Origin: Muribaculaceae bacterium Isolate-110 (HZI)
GTDB lineage: Bacteria; Bacteroidota; Bacteroidia; Bacteroidales; Muribaculaceae
NCBI GenBank assembly: GCA_003762875.1
Contig: RIBL01000004.1
Span: 62,001 to 126,000, forward strand
DNA: 64,000 bases
Direction: 5' to 3'
The first letter of the stretch is position 1, and every line of letters begins with the position of its first letter. Of this stretch, positions 35,785 through 44,277 are shown piece by piece. A program made the position numbers and the translations under genes. The notes under the pieces were generated by a model, which saw nothing but the letters and a program-made list of their open reading frames with translations, was not told the DNA's origin and ran no database searches.

Positions 35785-36756
35785 TTGCATTCGCCAGTCA
35801 CAATAGTTATCCCGGTCTACAACCGCGCGCACACCATCGCGCGCACTCTGCGCAGTATCGATACGCAGACTCTGAGACCGGCTCATGTGATACTGGTCGA
35901 CAACAATTCATCCGACAGTTCAGTGGACGTGATGCGCGCCTGGGCCGACGGCAAGGACTATGTGACTCTACTGTCTCAGCCGCGGGCTGGAGCATGCGCC
36001 GCACGCAACCGCGGACTGGAATGTGTGACCACGGAGTGGACCATGTTTTTTGATTCCGACGACGTGATGGCACCGGAGCACGTCAGCGACTTCTCACGTG
36101 CCATCGACTCCAATCCGCAGGCCGATATAATCGGCCGCGATATCCTCACACGTTTTATCGACGGCTCCATCAGACGGCTATACTTCCTGACAGGGCGCGA
36201 CAACGCCATGTTTCATCACCTGTTCCGCGGCTGCCTGTCGACCCAACGCTATGTAGCCCGCACCTCGCTGTTCCGTGCCGTCGGAGCGTGGGACGAGAAC
36301 CTTAGCGGATGGGTCGATTACGAACTCGGCACCCGGCTGCTCATGCACACCTCAGCAATCCTGCGGCTCTCAGGCACGCCGACCGTCACCACTTTTCAGC
36401 AGGAAGAATCCATCACAGGCACCGGATTCAGCGCGCATCCCGAGCGATGGGAGCACTCGCTCGACACTATACGCGACCATTTCCTGTCACTGCCCGACTC
36501 CGACAACCGCCGACGCAGATGGCTCGACTGGCTTGACGCACGCAGCATGATACTCGCTGCAGCCTACGAGCGTGAAGCCCTCGAAAATACATCGCATGCC
36601 GACCGCGAAAACTATGCTGTCGCCCACTCTCTCTCGACCTCACTCTACGCCAAAGTAATGCAGCGCACCCACCATCCCCGCCGCCAGCGGCTCATCTATC
36701 TCCACAACCTCCATTTACGCCGCCTTACATGGCTCCTGGCCCAAAGCCTCCTGTAA
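35785..36756 (+). CDS. Family 2 glycosyltransferase
   Basis: A 323-aa cytoplasmic GT-A enzyme. The N-terminus is TIVIPVYNRAHTIARTL. NNSSD follows near residue 40, and RAGACAARNRG precedes the metal-binding DXD-type motif FFDSDDV near residue 93. The start is TTG 35785; no ATG is available before the first strand of the fold. It probably belongs to the gldKLMN transcript. T9SS cargo in Porphyromonas is fixed to a surface polysaccharide, so a role in making such a glycan is possible, but nothing in the sequence proves it. Confidence 0.88.
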   Translation: MHSPVTIVIPVYNRAHTIARTLRSIDTQTLRPAHVILVDNNSSDSSVDVMRAWADGKDYVTLLSQPRAGACAARNRGLECVTTEWTMFFDSDDVMAPEHVSDFSRAIDSNPQADIIGRDILTRFIDGSIRRLYFLTGRDNAMFHHLFRGCLSTQRYVARTSLFRAVGAWDENLSGWVDYELGTRLLMHTSAILRLSGTPTVTTFQQEESITGTGFSAHPERWEHSLDTIRDHFLSLPDSDNRRRRWLDWLDARSMILAAAYEREALENTSHADRENYAVAHSLSTSLYAKVMQRTHHPRRQRLIYLHNLHLRRLTWLLAQSLL

Positions 36757-36797
36757 ATAAGAGGGACTTCCGGTTTAATAGGGCGTTTATAACTTGT

Positions 36798-37581
36798 TTA
36801 ATAATCCATTAATATCGGCACACGGTGTTCTTCCGCAAAAGAGACAGCTTGGTATAGCATCGAATAGGCACATTGAGCCAGTTCCTCGGTACGGTATTTC
36901 TCTTTAGGCGTTTTGTCTGACCTGCGGATGAATCCCAAAAGGAGTTTCAGGCTCTTTTTGTTTTACCGGTATATAGTATTTGTCGTTTCTCCAAGAGTGT
37001 ATAGTGGCTTCATCGGCCTTCCATAGCTGCCGGTTTATATTTTCCAGTTCCCGTTTCAGAAGTGAGAGCGTAGATATTGCCCCCACAGTGCCTGCAGGAT
37101 ACTCAGCCACAAAAATAATATCATCCGGAATCGGCAGCCAGAGAGCTGTATCATAAAGCAATGAATTGGCTATTTTCTTCGACATAGCCTCTTTGACTAT
37201 CGGCTCGTCATAGGCATTCCACTTGCTTTCCACATATTCGGGCAACGGGCGATTCAGAGAGAGGCAAGCCTGCAACATCACCAATGCCCCGAAGGCCTCC
37301 CAATCGGGTTTGTCCGTATAATAGTCACATTCGGATGTTTCGTCCCATAACGGTGAAGGCTCCGGCATGTCGATGGTCACGGCGATATTGTCAATCCATT
37401 TGGTCACGGTAGTCCGGATATCCTCTATTTCCGCTTTATCCTCTACGGGTTTTATTTCATTCCCGTCACAGTCTGTCATTACGCACTTTTGTCCGTTTTC
37501 CTCCGCCATCCGCTGTACGATGGTTTTTCAGTTGCGGCTGTAATAGCGAGTCAATTTACCAGAATATATATCCAAGCCCAT
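36798..37581 (-). pseudogene. Broken gene of the MGLDIY family (nonsense mutation plus frameshift)
   Basis: The intact form would start at ATG 37581 with MGLDIYSGKLTRYYSRN, a start I recognise from a family of uncharacterised bacterial proteins. Codon 18 is TGA (37530-37528), where TGG for Trp is expected, because the frame continues as KTIVQRMAEENGQK. A second lesion lies near 36934-36936, where one extra base in a CCC run (plus strand) shifts the frame. The existing frame ends VRQNA at 36904, while the next frame continues coherently for 44 codons (FIRRSDKTPKEKY ... EEHRVPILMDY) to TAA at 36798. Repairing both lesions gives exactly 260 codons plus stop. A shorter product from ATG 37509 (201 aa) could still be made. 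The function of the family is unknown. Confidence 0.82.
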
Positions 37582-37588
37582 ATCGTGT

Positions 37589-37743
37589 AAATAAATAGCG
37601 ATGTAGAAAGGTATTGTACATCAGGATGTCGATATAATAATCATCACCCGACACTTCTATATGACACTGCCGCCCATGAAAGCGAATACGGCTCCCATTT
37701 CAACGAGAAATTTCTCCACATAATTGACAATCCAATCTCCGTC
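37589..37743 (-). pseudogene. Frameshifted fragment of a YhcG/DUF1016 PD-(D/E)XK nuclease
   Basis: Two frames together read DGDWIVNYVEKFLVEMG, then AVFAFMG, then after a 1-base shift RQCHIEVSGDDYYIDILMYN and TFLHRYLF. This matches the C-terminal core of DUF1016 (FLxELGxGFxFxGRQxxLExxGxDYYIDLLFYH). The shift is near 37673-37675, where one base of a C run (plus strand) seems missing. The expected IELK catalytic motif that should follow is absent, because the homology stops at about 37589. The left end meets the sufS stop codon exactly (37742-37744). This is a remnant with no complete domain. Confidence 0.75.
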
Positions 37744-38959
37744 ACTCCAATATAGCGGTGACACGCTTGAGGGCGGCGATAAATGCGTCACACTCCTCGA
37801 GTGTGTTGTAGACGGCAAACGAGGCACGTACCACGCCCTCAACACCGAGCACATGCATCAGCGGCTGGGCACAGTGATGGCCCGTGCGTACCTCCACACC
37901 GAGCTTGTCGAGCAGCATACCCATATCGTAATGATGGATATTGCCGACAAGAAACGAGATAATGGCACATTTGCCCGGGGCCTGTCCGAATATCCTCATG
38001 CCGGGTATCTCCCCAAGCATGCGGCGCGTAGTGTAGTCAAGCAGTTCATGCTCATGGGCGGCTATCTGCTCTACGCCGGTCTCATCCATGAAATCTATGG
38101 CCTTGGCCAACGCCGAGATGCCGATGAAATCGGGCGTGCCGGCCTCAAATTTATAGGGTAGTTCGGCATACGTGGTGCGTTCAAACGACACCGACTCGAT
38201 CATCTCGCCGCCCCCTTGGTAGGGAGGCATCTTTTCGAGCCATTTCTCCTTACCGTAGAGCACCCCCACGCCCGTCGGGCCATACATCTTATGGGCCGAG
38301 AACGCATAGAAGTCCGCGTCGATGTCGCGCACGTCAACCGGTATGTGGGGTGCGGCCTGGGCTCCGTCCACCACCACAGGCACTCCGTGGCCGTGGGCTA
38401 TGGCTGTCATCTCCTTGACGGGATTGACGGTGCCGAGCACGTTGGAGGCATGACACACGCTCACAAGACGCGTGCGCTCGTTAAACATCTCACGATAGGC
38501 GTCCATGTCGAGTTCGCCGACGGCATTGACAGGCACCACGCGTATGGTAAATCCGATGCGGTCGCGCAGCAACTGCCATGGCACGATATTGGCGTGATGC
38601 TCCATCTCAGTGAGTATCAACTCATCACCCTCGCCAAGCATCAAGCCGCCAAACGAGGAAGCCACAAGATTGAGAGCCTCGGTGGTGCCGCGCGTGAATA
38701 TAACCTCGGAAACCGAGGCTGCGTTGATCCACTCCTTCACCCGTCGGCGTGCAGCCTCCTGGAGCTCGGTAGCCTCCTGCGAGAGCGTGTGCACGCCACG
38801 GTGCACATTGGCCTTGGTCGTGGTGTATCCGTCGACCACAGCCTTGACCACCGTGTCGGGGGTCTGTGATGTGGCTGTATTGTCGAGATAGACCAGCGGT
38901 CGGTTATATAGTTTTCGTTCGAGTATCGGAAACCCGGAGCGAATCTTCTCAATATCCAT
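37742..38959 (-). CDS. sufS: Cysteine desulfurase SufS
   Basis: A 405-aa PLP enzyme that takes sulfur from cysteine for Fe-S cluster assembly. The PLP Lys is in FSAHKMYGPTGVG and the active-site Cys is in VRTGHHCAQPLM near residue 365. Other marks are YLDNTATSQTP and HHANIVPW. It is the last gene of sufC-sufD-sufS on the minus strand, 4 bases after sufD. Downstream lies the decayed islet. Confidence 0.97.
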   Translation of the reverse strand: MDIEKIRSGFPILERKLYNRPLVYLDNTATSQTPDTVVKAVVDGYTTTKANVHRGVHTLSQEATELQEAARRRVKEWINAASVSEVIFTRGTTEALNLVASSFGGLMLGEGDELILTEMEHHANIVPWQLLRDRIGFTIRVVPVNAVGELDMDAYREMFNERTRLVSVCHASNVLGTVNPVKEMTAIAHGHGVPVVVDGAQAAPHIPVDVRDIDADFYAFSAHKMYGPTGVGVLYGKEKWLEKMPPYQGGGEMIESVSFERTTYAELPYKFEAGTPDFIGISALAKAIDFMDETGVEQIAAHEHELLDYTTRRMLGEIPGMRIFGQAPGKCAIISFLVGNIHHYDMGMLLDKLGVEVRTGHHCAQPLMHVLGVEGVVRASFAVYNTLEECDAFIAALKRVTAILE

Positions 38960-38963
38960 GTTG

Positions 38964-40307
38964 TTAATTTTTTAGTTCGCACGTCTCGCAGTTGCCGAGC
39001 GTGCCCGAGAAACGGCGGTCGACGAGATGACGCAGACGGTCCTGCAGACCGGGGATATGCACCGAATCGATGACATCGACCATAAACGCCTGCATCAGCA
39101 TCTTGCGGGCCTCGGCTTCGGGTATGCCACGCGAACGCATGTAGAATAGCGCGTCCTCGTCAATCTGACCCGTAGTGGCTCCGTGGCTGCATTTCACCTC
39201 ATCGTTGTTGATAATGAGCTGCGGCTTGCAGTGCATGCGTGCGTTGGTACTTGCAAGTATATTGCGGTTGCTCTGATAAGCCTCGGTGTAGGGAGCGTCG
39301 GGCATCACGGTGATGCTGCCCTCAAAGGCTCCGCTCGACTCGTCGTCCATAACATATTTGAACAATTGGTTGCTGCGACAACGGGGCGCGCGGTGCATCA
39401 CAACCGTGTCATTGTCGATATGCATCCGCTCAGAGCCTATGGCCATGCCGTTGATGTGACACTCGCAATGCTCGCCGAGGAGCTCGATGTCAAAATCGTT
39501 GCGTGTGACGCCACAGGTGAGTGTGGTGTTGTTGACAGTCACGCCGCTCCCCTCCTGCTGTGCGACAAACATGCGCGAGTAGCGCGAGGTATTGGCCGAC
39601 GACTCCTCGATGGAGCACATCTCCAACCGGGCGTTGCGGCCCACGGCTATCTCCGTCACCTGAGATGCGAGATAGTTCTGCGTGCGGTCCTGGGTGTGGT
39701 CACACACGAGCAGTGTCAGCTCGGCGTCCTCCTCGACCACGATGAGCATGCGGCGGAAGGCTGCGAGCGGCGCGGGCGACGAGAAAATGTTGACCAACTG
39801 CAGGGCCTTGTCGGGACGCGTGCCTTTGGCCACATGGATAAACACTCCGTCCTGCACAAGCATGGTGTTGAGCGACACCGAGGCATCGGCAAGCGGAGCC
39901 AGCGAGCCATAATAACGGTCGACTATTTCGGGCATCTCGCGCGAGGCCCTTGCGAGCGACATGAAAGTCACCCCTTCGGGCAGACGCTCGTCGAGCGTGG
40001 CCGAGGGTACAAACTTATCGTTGACCACAGTGGCCTGGAGTGTCGACATATTGGGCACATCACAGCGGAATGTGGCGGCCACATCCACCGGTATGCCCAC
40101 ACGATTGACGTTCACGCCATAGTCGGGCGCAAACATATCCTCAATTGAGGTCTTTTCAAACCCCTCGGTGCGACGGGTCGGGAGCAACTCCAGGTCAAGC
40201 CCGGCACGGGCGGCGGTGCGCAACGCGTTGAGCGGCTCGCCGGTCGATGCATGCACGGCATCGCGCATCGCGTCATAGAGGTCGGTATATTGCTTAATGG
40301 CACTCAT
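38964..40307 (-). CDS. sufD: SufD, Fe-S cluster scaffold subunit
   Basis: A 447-aa protein with the beta-helix SufBD fold. The C-terminal part has CSHGATTGQIDEDALFYMRSRG, the family signature (in parts: SHGATTGQID, YMRSRGI), and ends near the helix EARKMLMQAF. SufD pairs with SufB and SufC in the scaffold. The 111-base gap between sufC and sufD holds a palindromic family D repeat, which may lower expression of sufD and sufS relative to sufC. Confidence 0.96.
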   Translation of the reverse strand: MSAIKQYTDLYDAMRDAVHASTGEPLNALRTAARAGLDLELLPTRRTEGFEKTSIEDMFAPDYGVNVNRVGIPVDVAATFRCDVPNMSTLQATVVNDKFVPSATLDERLPEGVTFMSLARASREMPEIVDRYYGSLAPLADASVSLNTMLVQDGVFIHVAKGTRPDKALQLVNIFSSPAPLAAFRRMLIVVEEDAELTLLVCDHTQDRTQNYLASQVTEIAVGRNARLEMCSIEESSANTSRYSRMFVAQQEGSGVTVNNTTLTCGVTRNDFDIELLGEHCECHINGMAIGSERMHIDNDTVVMHRAPRCRSNQLFKYVMDDESSGAFEGSITVMPDAPYTEAYQSNRNILASTNARMHCKPQLIINNDEVKCSHGATTGQIDEDALFYMRSRGIPEAEARKMLMQAFMVDVIDSVHIPGLQDRLRHLVDRRFSGTLGNCETCELKN

Positions 40308-40332
40308 TTCTTTTCAATCAGCAGCACTTGTT

Positions 40333-40418
40333 CAATTAGTAATTAGTAATTAGTAATTGTTAATTTAATAATTAACTTAAACTAAATTAATTACCAATCA
40401 CTAATTGCCAATTGCTAA

Positions 40419-40428
<10 letters not shown>
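40333..40428. repeat. Family D AT-rich inverted repeat between sufC and sufD
   Basis: The left arm is a 7-base tandem, (AATTAGT)x3 with AATTGTTAATT. The right arm is its degenerate reverse complement, ending TAATTAATAATTGCC. The right arm includes the last codons and the TAA stop of sufC (GGC AAT TAT TAA on the minus strand). The same sequence type is found at 52529-52708. Confidence 0.7.
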
Positions 40429-41180
<752 letters not shown>

Positions 41181-41203
41181 AGTCGTATTCAGAAATTTTG
41201 CTA

Positions 41204-41211
41204 CAAAATTA
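41204..41211 (-). promoter_or_regulatory. -7 box of sufC
   Basis: TAATTTTG on the minus strand, 23 bases before the sufC ATG. No good TTG is present at -33. The upstream 41221-41250 stretch is a short family C repeat. Confidence 0.5.
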
Positions 41212-41220
41212 CTAACTTCT

Positions 41221-41250
41221 TTATAGTTTGGAAAGTTTATAGTTATAAAA
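41221..41250. repeat. Short family C-like repeat at the end of the S24 regulator gene
   Basis: TTATAGTTTGGAAAG followed by TTTATAGTTATAAAAG overlaps the stop codon region of the regulator on the minus strand. It is a weak member of the GTTTA-type family. Confidence 0.4.
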
Positions 41251-41962
41251 GTTCGTAATTAAGCACGGCCTCCACGATGTAAAGGGCGCAGATGTCGGCG
41301 CGAGCCACATCCATGTCGTCATAGGCGGGATTGTCGCTGTGCAGCACCACCATCGAGGGGTCGGAGTGGCGGCGCACATATTTCACCATCCTGTATTCCT
41401 CAAGCTGCACCACATACATCTGGCCCCAGAATATATTGCGGGGGTCACGGATGTGGCGTATGGCCACATATCCGCCGTTGCATATGCGCGGACTCATGCT
41501 GTCACCCCTGACCTTGACGATGTGGGTGTCGGCCGGCAGTTCGGGTATGTTCATCATGCCCACGGGGCGTGTCTCGCTGAATATCTGCTCCAGGCTGCGG
41601 CATCCGGCGGTGACATCGATGTCATACACGGGCACTCCTCCACCGGCCGTCATCAGCCTGGGCGAGCCAGAGAGTGTGATGTCGCGGGCAAGCGACTCTT
41701 TCTCAAACGGCAATCCCTCACCGCTCTTGAGCCACGGCTTTGACACACCGAGGTCGGCCACGATGCGGTTGACAAGCCCCTCGGTAAAAGGCAGTTTGCC
41801 GGTCATCACCTTCGATAGATTTGACGGATCAAGCTTGAGCAGACGGGCCAATGCCCGCTGCGACAGGTGACGGAGCATCATGATATGCTTAAGCCGGCCT
41901 ACAATCCCGTCAGCACCGTCATACACAACCTCCATTACGGTTTTTTCCTGTTGAACATCCAT
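41243..41962 (-). CDS. XRE/S24 LexA-like transcriptional regulator
   Basis: A 239-aa protein. The N-terminal helix-turn-helix lies at about residues 22-75 (LSQRALARLLKLDPSNLSKVMTGK). A C-terminal S24 peptidase domain has Ser155 in VRGDSMSPRI and Lys194 in YRMVKYVRR, the serine-lysine dyad of LexA and phage CI repressors. An Ala-Gly pair at 106-107 (MTAGGG) could be a self-cleavage site, but this is uncertain. Proteins of this layout are common in Bacteroidales chromosomes and may respond to DNA damage. Its targets are unknown. It lies between tRNA-Pro and sufC, all on one strand. Confidence 0.85.
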   Translation of the reverse strand: MDVQQEKTVMEVVYDGADGIVGRLKHIMMLRHLSQRALARLLKLDPSNLSKVMTGKLPFTEGLVNRIVADLGVSKPWLKSGEGLPFEKESLARDITLSGSPRLMTAGGGVPVYDIDVTAGCRSLEQIFSETRPVGMMNIPELPADTHIVKVRGDSMSPRICNGGYVAIRHIRDPRNIFWGQMYVVQLEEYRMVKYVRRHSDPSMVVLHSDNPAYDDMDVARADICALYIVEAVLNYELL

Positions 41963-42033
41963 AATAACAGCATTTTATTGGCAAATATACAATATTATTG
42001 TCATTTAGCCAAACCAAGCCGCAAGATGCATAA

Positions 42034-42120
42034 AAAAGAAAAAGTTTTTCACTCATTGCCCCGAAAGAGGATGAATGAAAAACTTTTGTTTCTTTTGAGA
42101 CTTTTGTCCTTATGTATCTC
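42034..42120. repeat. Palindromic repeat family A, copy 2 (rearranged)
   Basis: One full family A arm (42079-42120, ending GTATCTC) is present. The partner half is replaced by a shorter stem, where GTTTTTCACTCAT pairs with ATGAATGAAAAAC. It lies downstream of tRNA-Pro on the minus strand and may end its transcript. Confidence 0.7.
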
Positions 42121-42156
42121 CTTACGTGCGGGAGGGATGACAGAGCCTCAAGCGGG

Positions 42157-42230
42157 TCGGGGTGACAGGATTCGAACCTGCGACCACCTGGTCCCAAACC
42201 AGGTGCGCTACCGGACTGCGCTACGCCCCG
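42157..42230 (-). tRNA. tRNA-Pro (TGG)
   Basis: A 74-nt cloverleaf on the minus strand. The anticodon loop TTTGGGA has anticodon TGG at 42196-42194, the stem is CCTGG/CCAGG, the T arm is GCAGGTTCGAATCCTGT, and the discriminator is A. CCA is not encoded. The acceptor stem CGGGGCG against CACCCCG leaves one C-A mismatch at positions 6-67; the other six pairs are Watson-Crick. Confidence 0.95.
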
Positions 42231-42260
42231 TGCATTGATGTCATACATCGTAATGCACTG

Positions 42261-42291
42261 CAAAGATAGTGATTTTTTTTGATTCCCACAA
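42261..42291 (-). promoter_or_regulatory. Promoter of tRNA-Pro
   Basis: On the minus strand, TTG (42291-42289) and TATCTTTG (42268-42261) have 20-base spacing, the consensus arrangement, 30 bases before the tRNA. Confidence 0.8.
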
Positions 42292-42369
42292 ATTTCAGCC
42301 AAGAGTTTATGGTTTTAATTTCGACACATCACCCTTTAAGAAACCATCCGGCGGGAAGACACGTTATTC

Positions 42370-43311
42370 ATGATGACAACATCCACAAGTTCAGACATGC
42401 AAAAACCATCCCGATCCTCAGGCGGCTTTCTCATCGGAAACGCCTGCATACTGCTCGCCACCATATTTTGGGGCGTCAACGTATCTGTCACCAAAGCACT
42501 CATCCCCGACTGGATGACAGCCAACGGCATCGCCGCCGTGCGGCTCATAGGCGGAGCCGTGCTGCTGTGGCTTACCTCACTGTTTGTCAGATGTGACCGT
42601 ATAAAGCGCGGCGACTGGCCGAGGCTCGTGCTCGGAGGTGTGGTCGGGCTGTTTCTCTTCATCTTTCTCTTTGTCACCTCGCTGCGCTACGGCAACCCCA
42701 TCGACATATCCATCATCATGACACTCCCGCCCGTGTTCGTGATACTTATCGGCGTCATCTTTCAGCACAGACGGCCGTCGATGCTCGAATATGTCGGCGT
42801 GGCGGTATCTTTTGCCGGCGCGGTGACAGTGATTCTCGCAGGCCAAGGGGGCAAGAACGGCAGCGACAATCTGCTCGGCGATATCCTTGCCGTGGCCTCG
42901 ACTCTGTGTTATGCCTTCTATCTCGTGATACTCGAGCGGCCCTCGGCCACCTACCGTCCAGTGACAATGCTCCGATGGGTGTTTCTCTTCGCGGCCATCC
43001 CGGGACTGCTGTTACTGCCCGGCATGCAGCATTTGCCCATACTCCACACAGCCGAGGCCACGCCATGGATTGAAATCGGCTTCATACTACTGTGTCCGAC
43101 ATTCATAGCCTATTTTCTCGTCCAGCCGGCCATCAAAAACATCGGCTCGGAACTCGTGTCGCTCTACCAGTATCTCCTGCCGGCATTCGCAACCATCTCG
43201 GCCGTACTCATGGGTCTCGACAAACTGAAATGGATACAGGTGCTGGCCATGGCCATTATCATAGCCGGGATGGTTCTCACCAACATCGGCAAACGCCGGA
43301 AACAACATTAA
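42370..43311 (+). CDS. EamA/DMT-superfamily transporter
   Basis: A 313-aa inner-membrane protein with ten predicted helices in two EamA repeats. The first repeat begins GNACILLATIFWGVNVSVTKAL and the second DILAVASTLCYAFYLVILE (both 10-TM DMT hallmarks). The substrate cannot be told from sequence; members export amino acids, nucleotide-sugar-like compounds or drugs. A divergent promoter region separates it from tRNA-Pro. A family A palindrome follows the stop. Confidence 0.9.
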   Translation: MMTTSTSSDMQKPSRSSGGFLIGNACILLATIFWGVNVSVTKALIPDWMTANGIAAVRLIGGAVLLWLTSLFVRCDRIKRGDWPRLVLGGVVGLFLFIFLFVTSLRYGNPIDISIIMTLPPVFVILIGVIFQHRRPSMLEYVGVAVSFAGAVTVILAGQGGKNGSDNLLGDILAVASTLCYAFYLVILERPSATYRPVTMLRWVFLFAAIPGLLLLPGMQHLPILHTAEATPWIEIGFILLCPTFIAYFLVQPAIKNIGSELVSLYQYLLPAFATISAVLMGLDKLKWIQVLAMAIIIAGMVLTNIGKRRKQH

Positions 43312-43327
43312 CCCCATCGGGAAAGGG

Positions 43328-43444
43328 GATACAAAAGGACAAAAGTCTCAAAAGAAACAAAAGTCTTATTTTTATTTGTCAGCATAACAGACAACTAAAA
43401 TAAAAAACTTTTGTTTCTTTTGAGACTTTTGTCCTTTTGTATCC
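43328..43444. repeat. Palindromic repeat family A, copy 3
   Basis: Arms 43328-43366 and about 43403-43444 are near-perfect reverse complements with the core GATACAAAAGGACAAAAGTC. It lies between two convergent genes and can serve as a bidirectional terminator. Confidence 0.85.
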
Positions 43445-43480
43445 CCCTCGAGAGACTTTTGTATTCCCTCCCCGAGAGAT

Positions 43481-44161
43481 TTACTCAGGCAATATTTCTC
43501 GGAGGCGGAGGTAGCTCTTGACCAGCTCGACGATTCTGGGCATGGGCATGAGCGAGGTGTCGATGGTAAGGTCATAGCTTGAGGCGTGACCCCACTCCTT
43601 GTCGGTGAAGAAGTTGTAATAGTCGGCACGCCAGCGGTTGGTACGTTTGGCCATCGCCTCGGCCTTCTCGGGGGTCAGAGCGTCGGCACGCGCCGTGATA
43701 CGTCTGACACACTCCTCCATCGGAGCGTGAAGAAAGATATTGATTACATTAGGACGGTCGCGCAGGATATAATCGGCGGTGCGGCCCACCACAACAAACG
43801 AACGCTTCTCGACCTCCGACCTGAGAAAATCGCTCACAGCCTTATAGAGCGAATCGTCGGTGATGGAGCCGCCTCCGGTGTAGTAACACATCGGGGTCAC
43901 ACCCATTGTAAACGAGAATATACCGTGGAGAAACGACGGGAAACGCTCGTCCTTCTGCTCGAAAAACTCCGGCTCTATGCCGACGAGCCTGGCCGACTCG
44001 ACCAGCAGCTCCTTGTCGTAGTAGGCGATGCCCAGCTCGTCGGCGAGGGCGCGGGCCAGCTCGCGCCCTCCGCTGCCAAACTCGCGTCCGACGGTGATTA
44101 CAAACGGCTTGCCGTCACGGGCCATAGCGGTCGGCATGGTGTCTATATCGGTAGGTTTCAT
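43481..44161 (-). CDS. Cytidylate-kinase-like family protein
   Basis: A 226-aa P-loop protein. Walker-type GREFGSGGRELARALAD lies near residue 25, followed by YYDKELLVESA. VVGRTADYILRDRPNVINIFLHA in the middle is typical of the Cytidylate_kin2 family (shown in short: VVGRTADYIL). These proteins resemble CMP kinases, but most have no proven substrate. I start at ATG 44161, after the -7 box; a longer frame to 44248 would include the promoter. The gene is alone and convergent with the EamA transporter. Confidence 0.88.
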   Translation of the reverse strand: MKPTDIDTMPTAMARDGKPFVITVGREFGSGGRELARALADELGIAYYDKELLVESARLVGIEPEFFEQKDERFPSFLHGIFSFTMGVTPMCYYTGGGSITDDSLYKAVSDFLRSEVEKRSFVVVGRTADYILRDRPNVINIFLHAPMEECVRRITARADALTPEKAEAMAKRTNRWRADYYNFFTDKEWGHASSYDLTIDTSLMPMPRIVELVKSYLRLREILPE

Positions 44162-44185
44162 AGTCCAATTATCTTTTATTAAGAC

Positions 44186-44216
44186 CAAAAATATAAAAAA
44201 AATCCCACGCGTCCAA
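44186..44216 (-). promoter_or_regulatory. Promoter of the cytidylate-kinase-like gene
   Basis: On the minus strand, TTG (44216-44214) and TATTTTTG (44193-44186) have 20-base spacing. The position argues against the longer upstream reading frame. Confidence 0.75.
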
Positions 44217-44226
44217 GAATTTTTCG

Positions 44227-44234
44227 TAACTTTG
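44227..44234 (+). promoter_or_regulatory. -7 box of the parvulin-mutL operon
   Basis: TAACTTTG at 44227-44234, about 43 bases before the GTG start. The -33 element is not clear. It is divergent from the promoter at 44186-44216. Confidence 0.55.
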
Positions 44235-44277
44235 AAGCCAAATTGCATAATTCATAACTCTAACACCGCCAACACAC

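Noticed and set aside
37528-37530. TGA as recoded tryptophan or selenocysteine
   Set aside because: TGA is an ordinary stop for many genes in the window, no SECIS-like hairpin is evident, and the same gene also has a frameshift. A pseudogene is simpler.
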